Shown piece after piece: positions 47,515 to 58,955 of a DNA stretch of 64,000 bases. The stretch covers positions 54,627-118,626 of the forward strand of contig JACEFZ010004133.1 in NCBI GenBank assembly GCA_014155875.1, written 5' to 3'. Numbering within the stretch: the stretch's first letter is position 1; every line of letters begins with the position of its first letter. The position numbers and the translations under genes are program-made. The notes beneath the pieces are model-generated. The model saw only the letters and a list, made by a program, of their open reading frames with translations. It was not told where the DNA came from and made no database searches. Source of the stretch: Cepaea nemoralis. Its lineage: Eukaryota > Mollusca > Gastropoda > Stylommatophora > Helicidae.

Positions 47515-47715
47515 TTTGGGACAGCGAGGAATGACGAGGGGATCTGGCCGACGCTCAACGCCTAGAGGAAAGTCGAGACAGACTTATAATTAGATTGCTA
47601 CTGGTACTATTAGTGTTGGAACTCTTCGCTGGCTGCTGAGGATGGGGACGGAGCACTTATGGGAATGCCCCGAATGCTGTGATATCGATTCCTAAATCAA
47701 TCAATCAATCAATCA
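47515..47715 (+). mobile_element. LINE 3' end with WECPEC segment, (TCAA)n tail
   Basis: GVTRGSGRRST-like start, then TLRWLLRMGTEHLWECPECC and ATTCCTAAATCAATCAATC. This is the intact version of the terminus deleted in 3955-4525. Confidence 0.75.
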
Positions 47716-47719
47716 TTTT

Positions 47720-47855
47720 TTTGGGAGCACGTATGGGGAGAAATAAACTCGAAAAATTGATTATATTTGAAGGGGAAATAACTAGGTGAAAGCAGAGCGA
47801 TAACATGCCTGGATGGCTTGGCTACATGGTATAATAAATTAGTGTGGGTAAGAAC
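47720..47855 (+). mobile_element. LINE RT C-terminal remnant
   Basis: RRNKLEKLI, then DNMPGWLGYM in a later frame; short and decayed. Confidence 0.5.
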
Positions 47856-47872
47856 AAAGTTAAAAGTTAGTT

Positions 47873-48108
47873 GCATATCCTTTCCTTTATAGGAATTTGC
47901 AGTCAACCCCATCATGTTTTTTTTTTTTTGTGTGCTGTTCCTGGGCAAGCTTCCGTTCAGTGGTTTGCCATTGCTTTCTGAACGACCGGCACACATACCT
48001 TTAAAAAAACAACAACGCAAGGCGGTCGGCTGCCGAATCGCCCGCAGTTATGTTTCGAAAGTGGTATGCGGGATTACGAACTACGCCAAAAATCCTTCGC
48101 CACGGAGG
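47873..48108 (-). mobile_element. SINE family A copy
   Basis: GCATATCCTTTCCTTTATAG to TCCTTCGCCACGGAGG, GTTCAGTGGTTTGCCATTGC in the body. Directly followed by a LINE 3' end (48140-48205, GAGATGGCGAAACATGACCA). Confidence 0.85.
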
Positions 48109-48209
48109 TATTTAGGAACAAAGACCTCATCAAAAATTGCTGATCATATCATATGAGATGGCGAAACATGACCACCCAGGCCTACCGACATAGCACATGA
48201 TGATGGAAT

Positions 48210-48770
48210 TGTTTGCTTATTTGTTTAGCTTTCACTATTTGTTTGTTTGTTTCAACAACAAGATAGCGATCAAACTACAATAACATATGTTTATGCTTAT
48301 TCCACAATAGTATTGTCTCGTATCTTGTTTATAGTTTTTGGTATCATAAATCAAGGGAGAGTAATCTAAACACAACTCGAAACAAATATGGTTGTCCATG
48401 TCAATAAAAATACCGACGTCACCCCAACGATTGTATATTAATATTGTGTGCCCACTAGCTTTAATCAACTCACCCTCAAGTATAAATTCTGGGCCTTGGA
48501 AGAACATAATTTTAGGCTCTAGCTGGTGTAAATCTTATTTGTTTGATTTTATTTCTTCAGTGATCTGTTAGACTAAGGCTAAGAAAGAGTAAGATTCATC
48601 CAGAAACTACTTAAAGTACTTAAACTAAGATTAAGTTTGAAAACATTTAAAATCATAAAAATTAAAATGAAAAATCAGATTAGTTAAGTCACTTTAGTTT
48701 AAGTTTGAAAGTGACAGCTTAAGCAGAGAGTCGTGACGTCGTGTGATATCAGTATATTATAAATATATAT
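48210..48770. other. AT-rich stretch, nothing recognised
   Basis: A 90-codon minus-strand frame (48235-48507) has no recognised motif and no supported splice sites. Confidence 0.35.
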
Positions 48771-48776
48771 GTTTTT

Positions 48777-49003
48777 GCATATCCTTTTTACAGGACATCA
48801 CTGTCAACTTAACACCAGCATTTTAACTGCTGTTGTGTTATTGATGTCATTGTCTTGGCAAGTCTACGTTCAGTAGTTTGCTATTGCTTTCTGAATGACC
48901 GGCTCCCTTACCAACTCGTTAAAACCCAGTGTAACACGGTCTGCCAAATCGGTCGCAGTTGTGTTTTGAATATGGGTAAGCGGGCTTACGAATCCCATCC
49001 GGC
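48777..49003 (-). mobile_element. SINE family A copy
   Basis: GCATATCCTTTTTACAGGAC to ACGAATCCCATCCGGC. Sits 30 bp from the tail of the LINE at 49036. Confidence 0.85.
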
Positions 49004-49019
49004 ATTATTATAATTATAT

Positions 49020-52000
49020 TCTTTTTCTTCTTCATTCAGCATTCCGAGCCATTGAGGTTCTTTGCTGCAGATACAAGCCGTCTCCATTCGTCTCTCTGGT
49101 TGACCTTCTCTTGCCAGTCGTTGATTCCAAGTGCTTGTAGGTCTGTATATATATTATCTCTCCACCGTCTTCTTGGTCTACCTCGGGGTCTACGGTCATT
49201 TATTTCCTGAGTGTAAGCGAGTTTTGTTTCCCTATTATCTTCCATTCTTTCTATATGCCCCAGCCATTGTAGTCTATAGCCTTCATGATACCAGTGATTA
49301 GCGGGGACTTAAACAGATCATAAATGTCTTTGTTACTTCTTCTTTTCCACTCTCCACTTTGTGTATCCCTAATGGGCTCAAAGATGCGTCTTAAGACTTT
49401 GTTCTCAAAGGTTTGTAACAAGGCTTCATCTCCTTTCGTTGTACTCCAGTTTTCAGAGCCATACAGCACAACTGGTCTGATCAGTGTTTTGTATATTGTG
49501 ATCTTGGTGTTGTGAGATAGCGCATTTGATTTTAGCAGATGTTGTAATGCATAGTATATCTTATTTCCAGAGTTGATTCTAGCTAGTATTTCTTCCCTTA
49601 TTATGTTGGAGCAGTTGAAGATTGTACCCAGGTATTTGTATGTTTCTGTTCTTTTAATAGTCATATTATATATTTGTATGTGGCCAGAGTTTTTAGTCAT
49701 TCCTTCTCTTGAAATTACCATATATTCTGTCTTATCTTGGTTGATAACCAGCCCCATTTGTTGAGCTTTTTCCTTTAAGTGAGTCAATATTTCCTAATGT
49801 CTTTTGTTCATTTTCCTCTATAATATCTATATCATCTGCATAACCAAGCAGCTTGGATGTTCCTCCAATATCACATTCCTCCTTTACCTTCCTTACAACT
49901 TTCTCTAGAGCCAGATTGAAAAGGAGCGGCGATAGTGCATCACCCTGTTTCAAGCCAGATGTTATTTGGAAAGGGTCTGATTTCCTGTCTTTACATGTTA
50001 CTATATTATAAGTATCTTCTATGCATAGTCTGGTCATGTTGATTAACTTCCTTGGTATTCCAAATTCCTGCATAGCATTCCATAGACTATTTCTATGGAC
50101 ACTGTCATAAGCCTTTTTAAAATCCACAAAAGTGTTATGGAGATCTCTTTTATATTCCCAATTTTTCTCGGCTATTTGTCATAAGATAAATATCTGATCT
50201 ATTGTTGATCTGTTTTGTCTAAAACCTGCCTGGTAGTCACCTAATATGCCTTCTGAATATGATTTTAGTCTATTTAGTAATACTGTGGATAGTATCTTAT
50301 AGCTTGTGGACAGTAGTGATATTCCTCTATAATTTTCACATTGGAACTTGTCTCCTTTCTTAAAGATAGGTATCAATAATGACTCTTTCCAGTCATGGGG
50401 TAATTCTTCAGTCCTCCAGATTTTTATTATTAGTTCGTATATATAGCTTTAGATGTAATGCATGGCCACCTGCCTTTATAGATTCAGCAGCAATTCAATC
50501 AGTCCCAGTTGCTTTATTGTTTTTAAGTCGTGTGATTACATATAGGATTTCTTCAAATGTAGGTTCTTCAATTTGTGGTTCACACGTTAGAACCTCTTCC
50601 TGTGGGAAAGTGTTACTTGGAGCTTCACAATTTAGTAATTCAACAAAGTATTCTTTCCATGTGTTACACATTTCCTCATTGGTATTTATCATATTCCCAT
50701 TTTTGCCTTTTAAACCATATGTGTTGTGTTGGTGCCCTCGTTTCATTGACTTCAGTTCTTTAAAAAAACTCTCTGGCTTCGTTTTTCTGGTGATTAGTTT
50801 CCATATCTTAGATTATATTGCTCATATATTCTTGCTTCTGCTGCCGAACTATTTTTGCAGCCTCTTTACATTCAGTTCTATATTGCTCCTCATTTTGGAT
50901 GTTGTTGATGTCATTTAACCATAACTGTCTGGCATTCTTTTTCCTAATGACTGCTTCTTCACATTTTTGATTGAACCATCTGTTCTTTCTATGCGTGGTT
51001 AACACACCGAGACATTCTTCTGCGGTAGTTTTAATTGTATTCTTGATGTTCAACCACGTTTGGTCACACTTTCCTCCAATGGGTTTTGTAGAATTTCAAG
51101 TTTACATTTTATTTCATCTGCAAATTTCTCTTTGACTGTAATTTCTTGTAGTTTTTCTCTGTTATATATTGGGTGTAACCTTTGTAGTTTAGCATAGAAA
51201 GCTCTCTTAAGTTTTATTTTAAATTTTGCCCCAACGAGGAAGTGGTCACTGTGGCACTCAGCTCCTCTATAGCTTCTAACTTGTTGTATGTGTGATGCAT
51301 TTTTATTGTTAATTAAAATGTGATCTATTTGATTATAGGTTCCCTTGTGTCACATGATTTCCAAGTTTGTTTATGTATATCCTTTCTTTGCAGTCTGGTA
51401 CTGCTGATCTGTAGTCCTTTGGCTTCTGCTAGGTTGATGACTATCCATCCATTATCATTTGAAGTTGTATGTAGGCTTTCCGTACCGGCAACTTTTTTAT
51501 GAGTTTGCTCTCTACCTATGTTTGCATTGAAGTCTCCCAGCACAATCAGGATGTCCTGTTTGGGAGTTTCTTCTATGACATTTTCCAGATCATTATAAAA
51601 GTCTTCTTTAATGTCATCTTCTTTCTCTTCAGTAGGTGCATGTACATTAATCATCTTTCTATTTTTCCATTTACCTTTTATTCGTAATTTACTAATCCTG
51701 TCATTAACAGCCTTAAAGTTTAGAACGTTCCCCCATAACTCTTTTTTGATGACAATTCCTGTTCCTAATTCATGTTCATTTTGGGTGTTTCCTCCATATA
51801 TTACATTCATTCCATTTTGCTCCAAAGTACCCTTTCCTGGCCACCTTATTTCTGAAATTGCTGTTATATCCATGTGATATTCAACCAGCTCCTGGGGTAA
51901 GTTCTTCGGCCGCTCCAGCTCGATATAGTGTCCGTACATTCCATGTTCCAAATCTCAAAAGACCTTTAATGTTCCAAGGTCGTTGTACAAATAAGTCAGT

Positions 52001-52250
52001 CCGAATTTGAGGCTCATGTATCTGTTTCGTAACAAAATAGTTTTTACAAAGGTGGGGATGTTAACCACACACTTCAACCCCCAACTTGGAGGACCGGGTG
52101 TTTCTCTTTGTCTGTTCTCTACCCTTTGACCTGTCCGGCTTGGGAGGCCCTGCTGGTAGCTACGCTACCGCCGGCATAGCTCTCAGGGTCATTGAGAAAC
52201 TCAAGCTCCCCCACCACGCCAAGGGAGAAACACCATCGGGGGAGATTATT
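49020..52250 (-). mobile_element. Near full-length LINE, GAA-tail family, broken
   Basis: Minus strand, 5' to 3'. The presumed 5' UTR (about 52250-51960) contains CCAAGTTGGGGGTTGAAGTG. The endonuclease starts FGTWNVRTLYRAG (near 51955) and includes ITAISEIRWPGKGTLEQNG and VLGDFNANIGREQT. RT blocks: YEILYVITRLKNNKATGTD-like, YRGISLLSTSYKILS, VDFKKAYDSVHRNSLW, LKQGDALSPLLFNLALE, LLGYADDIDIIEE (catalytic DD), YKYLGTIF, and the C-terminal RPRGRPRRRWRDNIYTD. Breaks: TGA at 50179-50181, frame changes near 49785, 50380-50490 and 50750-50810, and a one-base deletion near 49277 compared with 14505-14969. Tail GAAGAAG at 49024-49036. No RNase H. It resembles proteins annotated as CFDP2-like in many genomes. 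Confidence 0.9.
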
Positions 52251-52439
52251 ATATTAATGCTTTTAAATAATACATTTGTAATTTTGTAAACAATGAAATG
52301 TAGATTTCACAAATTATTCACAATGTATAGATTGCTGACACTGACTGTTATATAATATTAATATATTAATAATATAACATATACATATTTTATAGTGAGT
52401 GCAGTTCTAGTCTTGGCCTAGCATTATTGTAACTTTACA

Positions 52440-52553
52440 ATGAGCAGTGATTTAGCAAGTCTCCCTGCAGGACGGCAGAAAACAGTTGGGCTTCATCAAG
52501 GAGCAAAGTCACTAATACGAAATGTTATACGCCACACAGACACTCATAACCGG
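52440..52553 (+). CDS. NKAPD1: NKAPD1 exon 1
   Basis: 38 codons ending DTHNR, donor CGG|gtatgta. A possible 3' splice site (ttttatag at 52388-52395) upstream of the ATG hints at a non-coding 5' exon further left. Confidence 0.93.
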
Positions 52554-55500
52554 GTATGTACTTAGTACTAGTATATAAGTATATATATATATCACCAAAT
52601 TATGCAAACTTGAGGTCATTTGTCACTTTAAAATTTAACAAAATAATCTCGTTCAGTAGTTGAAATAATAATTCACTACCAACTTTAGCCATGTTGTACA
52701 GATTAGTTTGTACTAATGATATCACTACAGCTTGATATGCCTCCAAAAACCATATTCAACGATATCTCAGTGAATCCTGTATGTCAATTCTAAGAGGAGA
52801 CATTCTTTTTTTAATGTCAGCATGGCCAAATGGATGAGAGAGCTGTTGCCGAGGTGCCAAGTTCAACTCCTACACCAGTCAGTTGGACTAAAATGTTAAC
52901 TTCTCTTCCTTGATTTTGGGGATGTAAATTACAAGTACCTCAGAAGAGTGTGTTCGCCTGATAGCGATGGACACTGACAATAGGGAAAGCTAATCCACAC
53001 GCAAGGATCAGTCCATTGCACTAGAAGTAGTAGAATGTGTATGGACTACGCTTGAGTTCAAAGCAAGACAATTTAAAAAAATTTTATGATGTCATGACTA
53101 GTTACAAAAAATACTGAAATTGTACAGGTTTGCTTTTGACCCAGTAAAATTGAAAAATGACTAAAAACTTTTGCTTTTAAATACTCTTTCTTCATTATCT
53201 TGTTTTTTTTTTTTTTTTTAAAGAACCCTTTAGCAGAAATTATTAGTTATCTAGAATCATCATCCAGTGTCTCGCTGGCTGGCGTGGGCGATTATGCTTC
53301 TCCACAAATTGCGATCTAGACAGCTTAGATCAATTCATGTGTTGACTCCCTTCTGTGTCATGACAGAAGACTGCCAAGAATTTTTTCATGCTGTCTTCTC
53401 AATCTCTCTTTCCATAAATCTTTCCGGTTGTGACAAGTTTCAATTTTTGTCTTCTCATAATGTCCCCAAAAAATAATGACTGATTCTGTCTGATGTTTGT
53501 GATAAATTGTCTTATCCCTCAAAATGTCTAGATTGCTTATGTTGGCTGCTCAATGAATTTACAGTATTCTTCTATAAAACCACATCTCCAAGGCTTCTAG
53601 GGATTTTTTTCACCTATTTATAGAATACAGAATTTAAGTTCTGTTCTCTGTCTGGAAATTTCTGGGCAGTTTCTTTAGGATGACTCTTAACTTTGGTGCT
53701 ACACAGCTGCAAGTGGCTGTCTCTGTGAGACTCATTCCATGAAGGTGTGCTAAGTGTCCTCTATGTCCTGCTCTGAGTGTGAAGATCCTGGTCTTTTATT
53801 TTCTACCTAGCTTGTTAATGATAGCATGCTCTCACCTGTAATCTTCATATTGTTGTCTCCAATGTGTTTCCATAGCTTGTTTGAGGATGCCTTTGCTTCT
53901 TGAAAGCTTCCAAATTGATGGTGCTACTCAAGGTTCTCTCTGCCCTTTACTAGCTGCTTCATGAACATGAAGACTATCACCCTCTTGGCCATGGTGGCAG
54001 CCCCGTAACTTCGGTCCTGTCTCTGCACCTGCTGACTACTTCTGGAAATGCAGGTGTCCATAAGTTAGGCATTCCTAGTCGGTGTATGAATCCTCAGGAC
54101 CACTGTACTTACCACCACAGCTTCTAACACACATTTAATTTATTCATGTTTTGCAGCTCCTGGAGGAGTCAGAAATGTGGCAGACGTATTACAGATTGAA
54201 AAGAGAAAAACCAGACGAGCCAGACAAGACGAAGACTACCACTGAGGAGAAGTCAACAAGTGATGATAAAGGAACACGCTTCAGAGAACCGGATATCAGA
54301 AACTCCTTTCTTTATGATGACAGGGAAGGACTGTTCAATTACCAGTTACTTTTCTCAGGTTCTACTACTTTGTATAGTTTGTTCATCTCCGCTGCGATTC
54401 ATCATTATCATTATGTGCTCAGCAAGCTGACACAGGCGTTAATGTCTGTCCACAGATCTCAGTCTTTGGTGTTCTGGATCCAACTCTGCAGATGATATTC
54501 CTGCATGCCACCATCTCAATCCATCCAACATCATTTCTCTCGGTCTGCCTCTCTTCCCCTCGATCTTTCCAGTTGTCACGATGTTCTCCAATACCTCTCT
54601 TCTCATCACATGACCAAAGAAAGCTGTTTGTCTCTTTCTTATTGTTGTATATGTTTAGTTTCAGTAGCTTCTTTCAGGCAATCATCGTTAGTTACTCTAG
54701 CAGTCCAAGGAATTTGCAACATTCGTCTCAGGAACCACATCTCTGCCCTGTGATTAGTAACAGGTAAAGATCAACTCTGCAGATGATATTCCTCCATGCC
54801 ACCATCTCAATCCATCCAGCATAATTTCTCTTGGTCTGCCTCTGCCTCTCTTCCCCTCGATCTTTCCAGTTGTCACGATGTTCTCCAATGCCTTGCTTCT
54901 CATCACATGACCAAAGAAAGCTGTTTGCCTCTTTCTTGTTGTTGTATATAACGCTCTAGTTTCATTAGCTTCTTTCAGCCAACCGTTGTTAGTTACTCAG
55001 GCAGTTAGTTACTCATTCGTCCTAGGAACCATATCTCTGAGCAGTAACTAGTAACAGGTAAAAATAGTCCCACAGCAGATACTGCCATTGCAGTGTGAAG
55101 TCTTAGGCTGTCACATATTCTAGGTCAGGATATAAGAGGTGGGGTTGCTCAGTTCCCTTCCTCGCAACCTTTTCCTCCCAGAATATAGGCTGGTACCCAT
55201 TCAGTTGAGGCTCTGTTGACTTCTGAGTAGTACTGATTAAAGAAATATAATCCCGCCTCTGCTGGGAATTGAACCCAAACCACTATCTTGGCAGGCAAGT
55301 GCACTAATTACTCTGCCACCATGGCTGCATGTGGCGATCATCATCATCATCATCTTCTGCCACTTCTGCCGTCAAGCGTCATGGGGACGAATAATTTGTG
55401 CTGATTGTGTTCACATTAATCTTTCATTTTGTGATTTGTAATTGTTTCATTGTGTTCACATTCTTCTTTCTTCAAGTTTTGATTTGTGATTTGTAATTGT

Positions 55501-58500
55501 AGGATTGTGTCCACATTCTTCTTTCTTCAAGTTTTGATTTGTGATTTGTAATTGTAGGATTAAGTTGTGATTTGTAATTGTTGGATGGATAGAATTATAG
55601 GATTATGTTCACATTAATCTTTCTTCAAGTTTTGATTTGTGATTTGTAATTGTTGGATTGTGTCCACATTCTTCTTTCTTCAAGTTTTGTAATTGTAGGG
55701 TTGTGTTCACATTAATCTTTCTTAAAGTTTTTATTTGTGATTTGTAATTGTTTCATTGTGTCCACATTCTTCTTTCTTCAAGTTTTGATTTGTAATTGTA
55801 GGATTGTGTTCACATTAATCTCTCTTCAAGTTGTGATTTGTAATTGTTGGATTGTGTTCACATTCTTCTCTCTTCAAGTTGTGATTTGTAATTGTTGGAT
55901 TGTGTCCACATTCTTCTCTCTTCAAGTTGTGATTTGTAATTGTTGGATTGTGTCCACATTCTTCTCTCTTCAAGTTGTGATTTGTAATTGTTGGATTGTG
56001 TTCACATTAATCTTTCTTCAAGTTTTTATTTGTGATTTGTAATTGTTTCACTGTGTTCACATTCTTCTTTCTTCAAGTTTTGATTTGTGATTTGTAATTG
56101 TAGGATTATGTTCACATTAATCTCTCGTCAAGTTGTGATTTGTCATTGTTGGATTGTGTTCACATTAATCTCTCTTTAAATTATGATTTACAATTGTTAG
56201 ATTGTGTTCACCAGGAAGGACATGAAGTGGGAAGGCAGCTCAAGGAGAGGTGTGAAGAAAGCACACATGGATGACATCTGGGAGGACAGAGAAACTGATG
56301 CAGGCTCTAGTACAAGCACTTACTGGATGAGGCAACTCCAGAAAACTGAAGATAAAGATCCTGAAAGGTAAATCTTCTTAGCCGCTTTCTTCTTCTTCCT
56401 TCTTCTGATTTTCATCCTCTTCCTCCTTCATCTCTACTTCCTGCTACATCTGCTTTCTCTTCTTCTTTGGATAGCCGTGAAATAGGACCATGGATTTACT
56501 GTTTGCTTTGTCTTAAAAACATTTTTGCTGTAAGTACAATGCATTTTAAACCTTAATTCTTAGACTCAATATTAGCACTTCAAACCTTTGCAAGCAGAAA
56601 ACGCCTTGACGTGTTTATAATCTGTTGACTAATTAATTAGCTGTTTACTTCCTAGGTGTTGAAATACCCTCCAGTGGATTGCAGGGCACGTTGGAGTTAT
56701 AGGACATGTAAAAACTGATAAAACTATCAAAACAAGTAGGACTATTTTGCTGTGACTTGGCCTAAGGGTTAACGTCTTTCTCCGTAATCCCGTACATTTT
56801 CTTGAGTAACGTAACCTGCACGAGAATCGGTAGCGGTTCTCGCCGCGTTGGTAACTTACATGATATTGAGCCAGTCGCTCAGGAAGCAATGGCAAACTAC
56901 TGAGCATAATCTTGCCTAGTACATCAACAGCGGCAAAATAAAAAAAGGTGATAATGACTGCAACGTCCTGTAAGGGATATGCAAAAAAAAAAGAAGAAGA
57001 AGAAAATTGGGACTTTTGAAATTAAATATTACTTAAAAATGAACTGGAATAGCATGGATCAAGAAGAAGAAAACTACTGGCATGCTACAAGATTTGAACA
57101 TTGAAGACACTGTCTCATAAACTGCATCATGTCTCAGAAACTGAAATACTTTGGCCATATGAAATGTCATAGTGGCTTATAAAGGACAGTAACAGAAGGT
57201 ATGGTATCTGGAAAAGGGCAGGGGCCGACCAACATAACGGTGGACACAGGACATGAAAGACACATTTGGCATGAAAGTTGGTAGTGGTGTTTGATGCAGG
57301 AGAGCCTGGCATATAATACCACATTATCTAGTTTGAGAAGCGGTGGAAGCAGTGACGGCATTGTTCTGCTGGCTGGTGGACAAATAGTACACATATGTCG
57401 TGATTATAATAGGCTCAGAAAGTATGATGAGAAAGGTACAGACAGTCATGCTGTTAGCAGAGTAGCAGGCTTCAATTCAACAATGCAAAACAGAGAGCTT
57501 CTGTTGGATGTTTTCCAGGAGTTGCTGGTGTGGTGGGAAACGAGCAGGCGAACAGATTGGCTGGGTCTGCACCCCGTGGTGGGGTATTGGTGCATGATAA
57601 GGCAGATGCGGTTCGGGACCTTTGAAATCATGTGTATTATACAGAACAGATAGAGCATTATGGCCTGGAGAGAATTGCGCTGCAGGGAGTGACCAGAGGA
57701 TCTGGTCAACACTGAAGTCTCAGAGAAAAGGCTAGATGAACACATAATCAGACCGAGTCTGGTACCATTAGTATTGGGACTCTTCGCTGGCTGTTGCAGA
57801 TGAGGACGGAGCACGTAAGGGAATGTCCTGAGTTCTGTGATGTTGGTTCTTGACTTGACTCAACTCATCTCAACTGGGCATGAAAGTACATGAGGTGGGG
57901 AACTGGCATAAGATCAAGTTTTTCCAGTGGGCCTTGACAGCGACATTCTGAAGAGAACCTGCTATATGAACATGCATACTACTTGATGATTCTCCACTTT
58001 AAAATTGTTGCCTTGGTAGAATGTACATAGTTACTTTGGCTTTATATTTACATATATTACAATAGTCTTGATTGTTTCTATGTTCTCAGGTGGGGTCACA
58101 CAGGCTTCAAGGAACTCTATCCCGATGCCTTTGACAGTGACAGATCTGCTGCAAGTGAAGACACTCATAAAAAGAAGTCACTCAAGAAAACTCACTCCAG
58201 AAGAGAACATAAGCATAAGAGCTCAATTAAGAAAAAGAAACAGAGACGGTCTGAAAGTGATAAAGTTAAAAAGAAGAAAAAGAAACCCAAGAAACACAAA
58301 GAGGACAGTGTTAGAGTGAAGAGAAGTAAAAAGAGGAGACACAGTAATGACAGCGATGATCATAGTTCCAGTGACAACTCTGAGAAGGACAGGAAAATCA
58401 AGAAAAGGAGAGACAGCACTGACACATCAGATAGTGATAGTGAGGCGGATGAGGAGTCTAAGAGAAAAAGGAGCAGGCGAAATATGAAAACAGAAAGTGA

Positions 58501-58573
58501 ACGGGAAAAGAAAGAGTTAGGAGAGACTGTTGCTCTTAAATCTCATAAGCGAAAGAAAAAAAGGAAACATTAA
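52440..58573 (+). CDS. NKAPD1: NKAPD1 homologue, four coding exons, about 312 aa
   Basis: NKAP domain-containing protein 1 (human C11orf57). Its molecular role is poorly defined; the Lys/Arg/Ser-rich tail suggests a nuclear, RNA-associated protein, which is inference. Exons: 52440-52553 (phase 0), 54157-54344 (phase 2), 56215-56367 (phase 2), 58090-58573. The start ATG follows an in-frame TAG at 52419-52421. Family hallmarks: SLIRNVIRHTDTHNR at residues 24-38, LLEESEMW at once after, RWGHTGFKELYPDAFDSD across the exon 3/4 junction, then about 140 residues of KKKK, RRHS and SDSDSE-type runs ending KKKRKH. The human protein is about 290 residues with the same order. Intron 2 uses a weak donor CCA|GTTACT; the stronger-looking CAG|GTTCTA 14 bases downstream is out of phase with exon 3. 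Confidence 0.93.
52818..53070 (+). mobile_element. SINE family D copy, NKAPD1 intron 1
   Basis: GAGGTGCCAAGTTCAACTCC box B region, GGGGATGTAAATTACAAGTA body, GGACTACGCTTGAGTTCAAA end. Confidence 0.65.
53255..53605 (-). mobile_element. LINE 3' end, (ATG)n tail, NKAPD1 intron 1
   Basis: Parallel to 516-900: CCAGTGTCTCGCTGGCTGGC, GACTGATTCTGTCTGATGTT, ACCACATCTCCAAGGCTTCT. An ATCATCATCC run at about 53257 is the tail. Confidence 0.7.
53610..54120. other. NKAPD1 intron 1, possible LINE remnant
   Basis: Contains AAATTTCTGGGCAGTTTCTT and similar words without a readable frame. No exon is supported. Confidence 0.3.
54157..54344 (+). CDS. NKAPD1: NKAPD1 exon 2
   Basis: Acceptor tattcatgttttgcag. 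Encodes LLEESEMWQTYYRLKREKPD, an acidic/Thr-rich linker and LYDDREGLFNY. The exon end is chosen by phase; see the gene entry. Confidence 0.8.
54390..55066 (-). mobile_element. LINE RT fragment, tandemly duplicated, NKAPD1 intron 2
   Basis: Two copies of about 290 bp start at 54479 and 54771 with CAACTCTGCAGATGATATTC and both end in AGTAACAGGTAAA. Minus-strand reading gives RT C-terminal words (HVMRRE...NIVTTGKIEGK-like). They differ at a few percent. Confidence 0.75.
55095..55328 (-). mobile_element. SINE family F copy with tRNA-like head, NKAPD1 intron 2
   Basis: Minus strand starts GCAGCCATGGTGGCAGAGTA, with box A-like GTGGCAGAGTAATTAG and box B-like GGGTTCAATTCCC. The body ends in CTAGAATATGTGACAGCC. 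Confidence 0.7.
55337..55400 (-). repeat. (ATC)n run next to a shared repeat end
   Basis: ATCATCATCATCATCATC is followed by GTCAAGCGTCATGGGGACGA; nearly the same words occur at 43672-43695. Probably the 3' tail of a LINE-mobilised family in minus orientation. Confidence 0.5.
55430..56212. repeat. 48-bp minisatellite, about 16 units, NKAPD1 intron 2
   Basis: Units contain GATTTGTAATTGTTGGATTG and TTCACATTCTTCTCTCTTCA. The last partial unit runs into the exon 3 acceptor (gttcaccag), so the splice site may derive from the array. Confidence 0.93.
56215..56367 (+). CDS. NKAPD1: NKAPD1 exon 3
   Basis: Acceptor gtgttcaccag, donor GAAAG|gtaaat. Encodes KDMKWEGSSRRGVKKAHMDD and a polar stretch ending KTEDKDPE. 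Phase 2 in and out. Only this frame is open across the exon. Confidence 0.88.
56749..56982 (+). mobile_element. SINE family A copy, NKAPD1 intron 3
   Basis: GGCCTAAGGGTTAACG head, GGTAGCGGTTCTCGCCGCG, GGAAGCAATGGCAAACTACT, ends GTAAGGGATATGC with an A tail and GAAGAA. Confidence 0.85.
57060..57940 (+). mobile_element. LINE RT C-terminal fragment, split by another LINE
   Basis: 57060-57278 reads KLKYFGHMKCHSGL and then GKGQGPTN-like; 57877-57940 resumes with GMKVHEVGNWHKIKFFQWAL. The gap is exactly the insertion at 57279-57876. Confidence 0.7.
57279..57876 (+). mobile_element. 5'-truncated RNase H LINE with 11-bp target duplication
   Basis: GGCATGAAAGT flanks it at 57268-57278 and 57877-57887. 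Same family as 3955-4525 (GGAGAGCCTGGCATA start) but with many stops. The 3' end GTTCTTGACTTGACTCAACT defines the TCAAC-type tail. Confidence 0.88.
58090..58573 (+). CDS. NKAPD1: NKAPD1 exon 4 and stop
   Basis: Acceptor gttctcag. Encodes WGHTGFKELYPDAFDSD and the basic/Ser-rich tail, stop TAA at 58571-58573. No AATAAA was seen close behind. Confidence 0.93.
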
Positions 58574-58689
58574 TATTTATTAGTTATTATTATAGAGTGC
58601 TCAGCAATTGACAAATGTTTATTTAATGGTGTGTACCTACTGAAAAACAAATGCATCCACACGACAAGGTCTGAATAATGAAGAAGGTT

Positions 58690-58955
58690 GGCTACTAAGG
58701 ATGATAAAACAAAGAAAATGGAAATATTTTAGTCACTTGAACGTCATGAAAGTTTGCAGAGAATAGTGGAGGAGTATATGCCCGGGAAGAGAGGAAGAGG
58801 AAAGCCAAAGAGAAGATGGCTGCAGGATGTGGCGGATGATCTCCATGTGTGTGTATCAGATGTGGGTCATCCTGTGTATGACCGAGAAGTTTTCCGGAAG
58901 GTTATTATGGGAGCGAGGTTCTGCAAAGGACAAGCTACTGAATGAATGAGCTAGT
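58690..58955 (+). mobile_element. LINE 3' end, (TGAA) tail
   Basis: The frame 58754-58945 reads EYMPGKRGRGKPKRRWLQDV, then HPVYDREVFRKVIMGA and stops at GAATGAATGAG. RT C-terminal end of an RTE-like LINE, just 120 bp past the NKAPD1 stop. Confidence 0.75.

Noticed and set aside
54345..54360. CAG|GTTCTA at 54358/54359 as the NKAPD1 exon 2 donor
   Set aside because: It would put exon 3 in a frame that stops after three codons.
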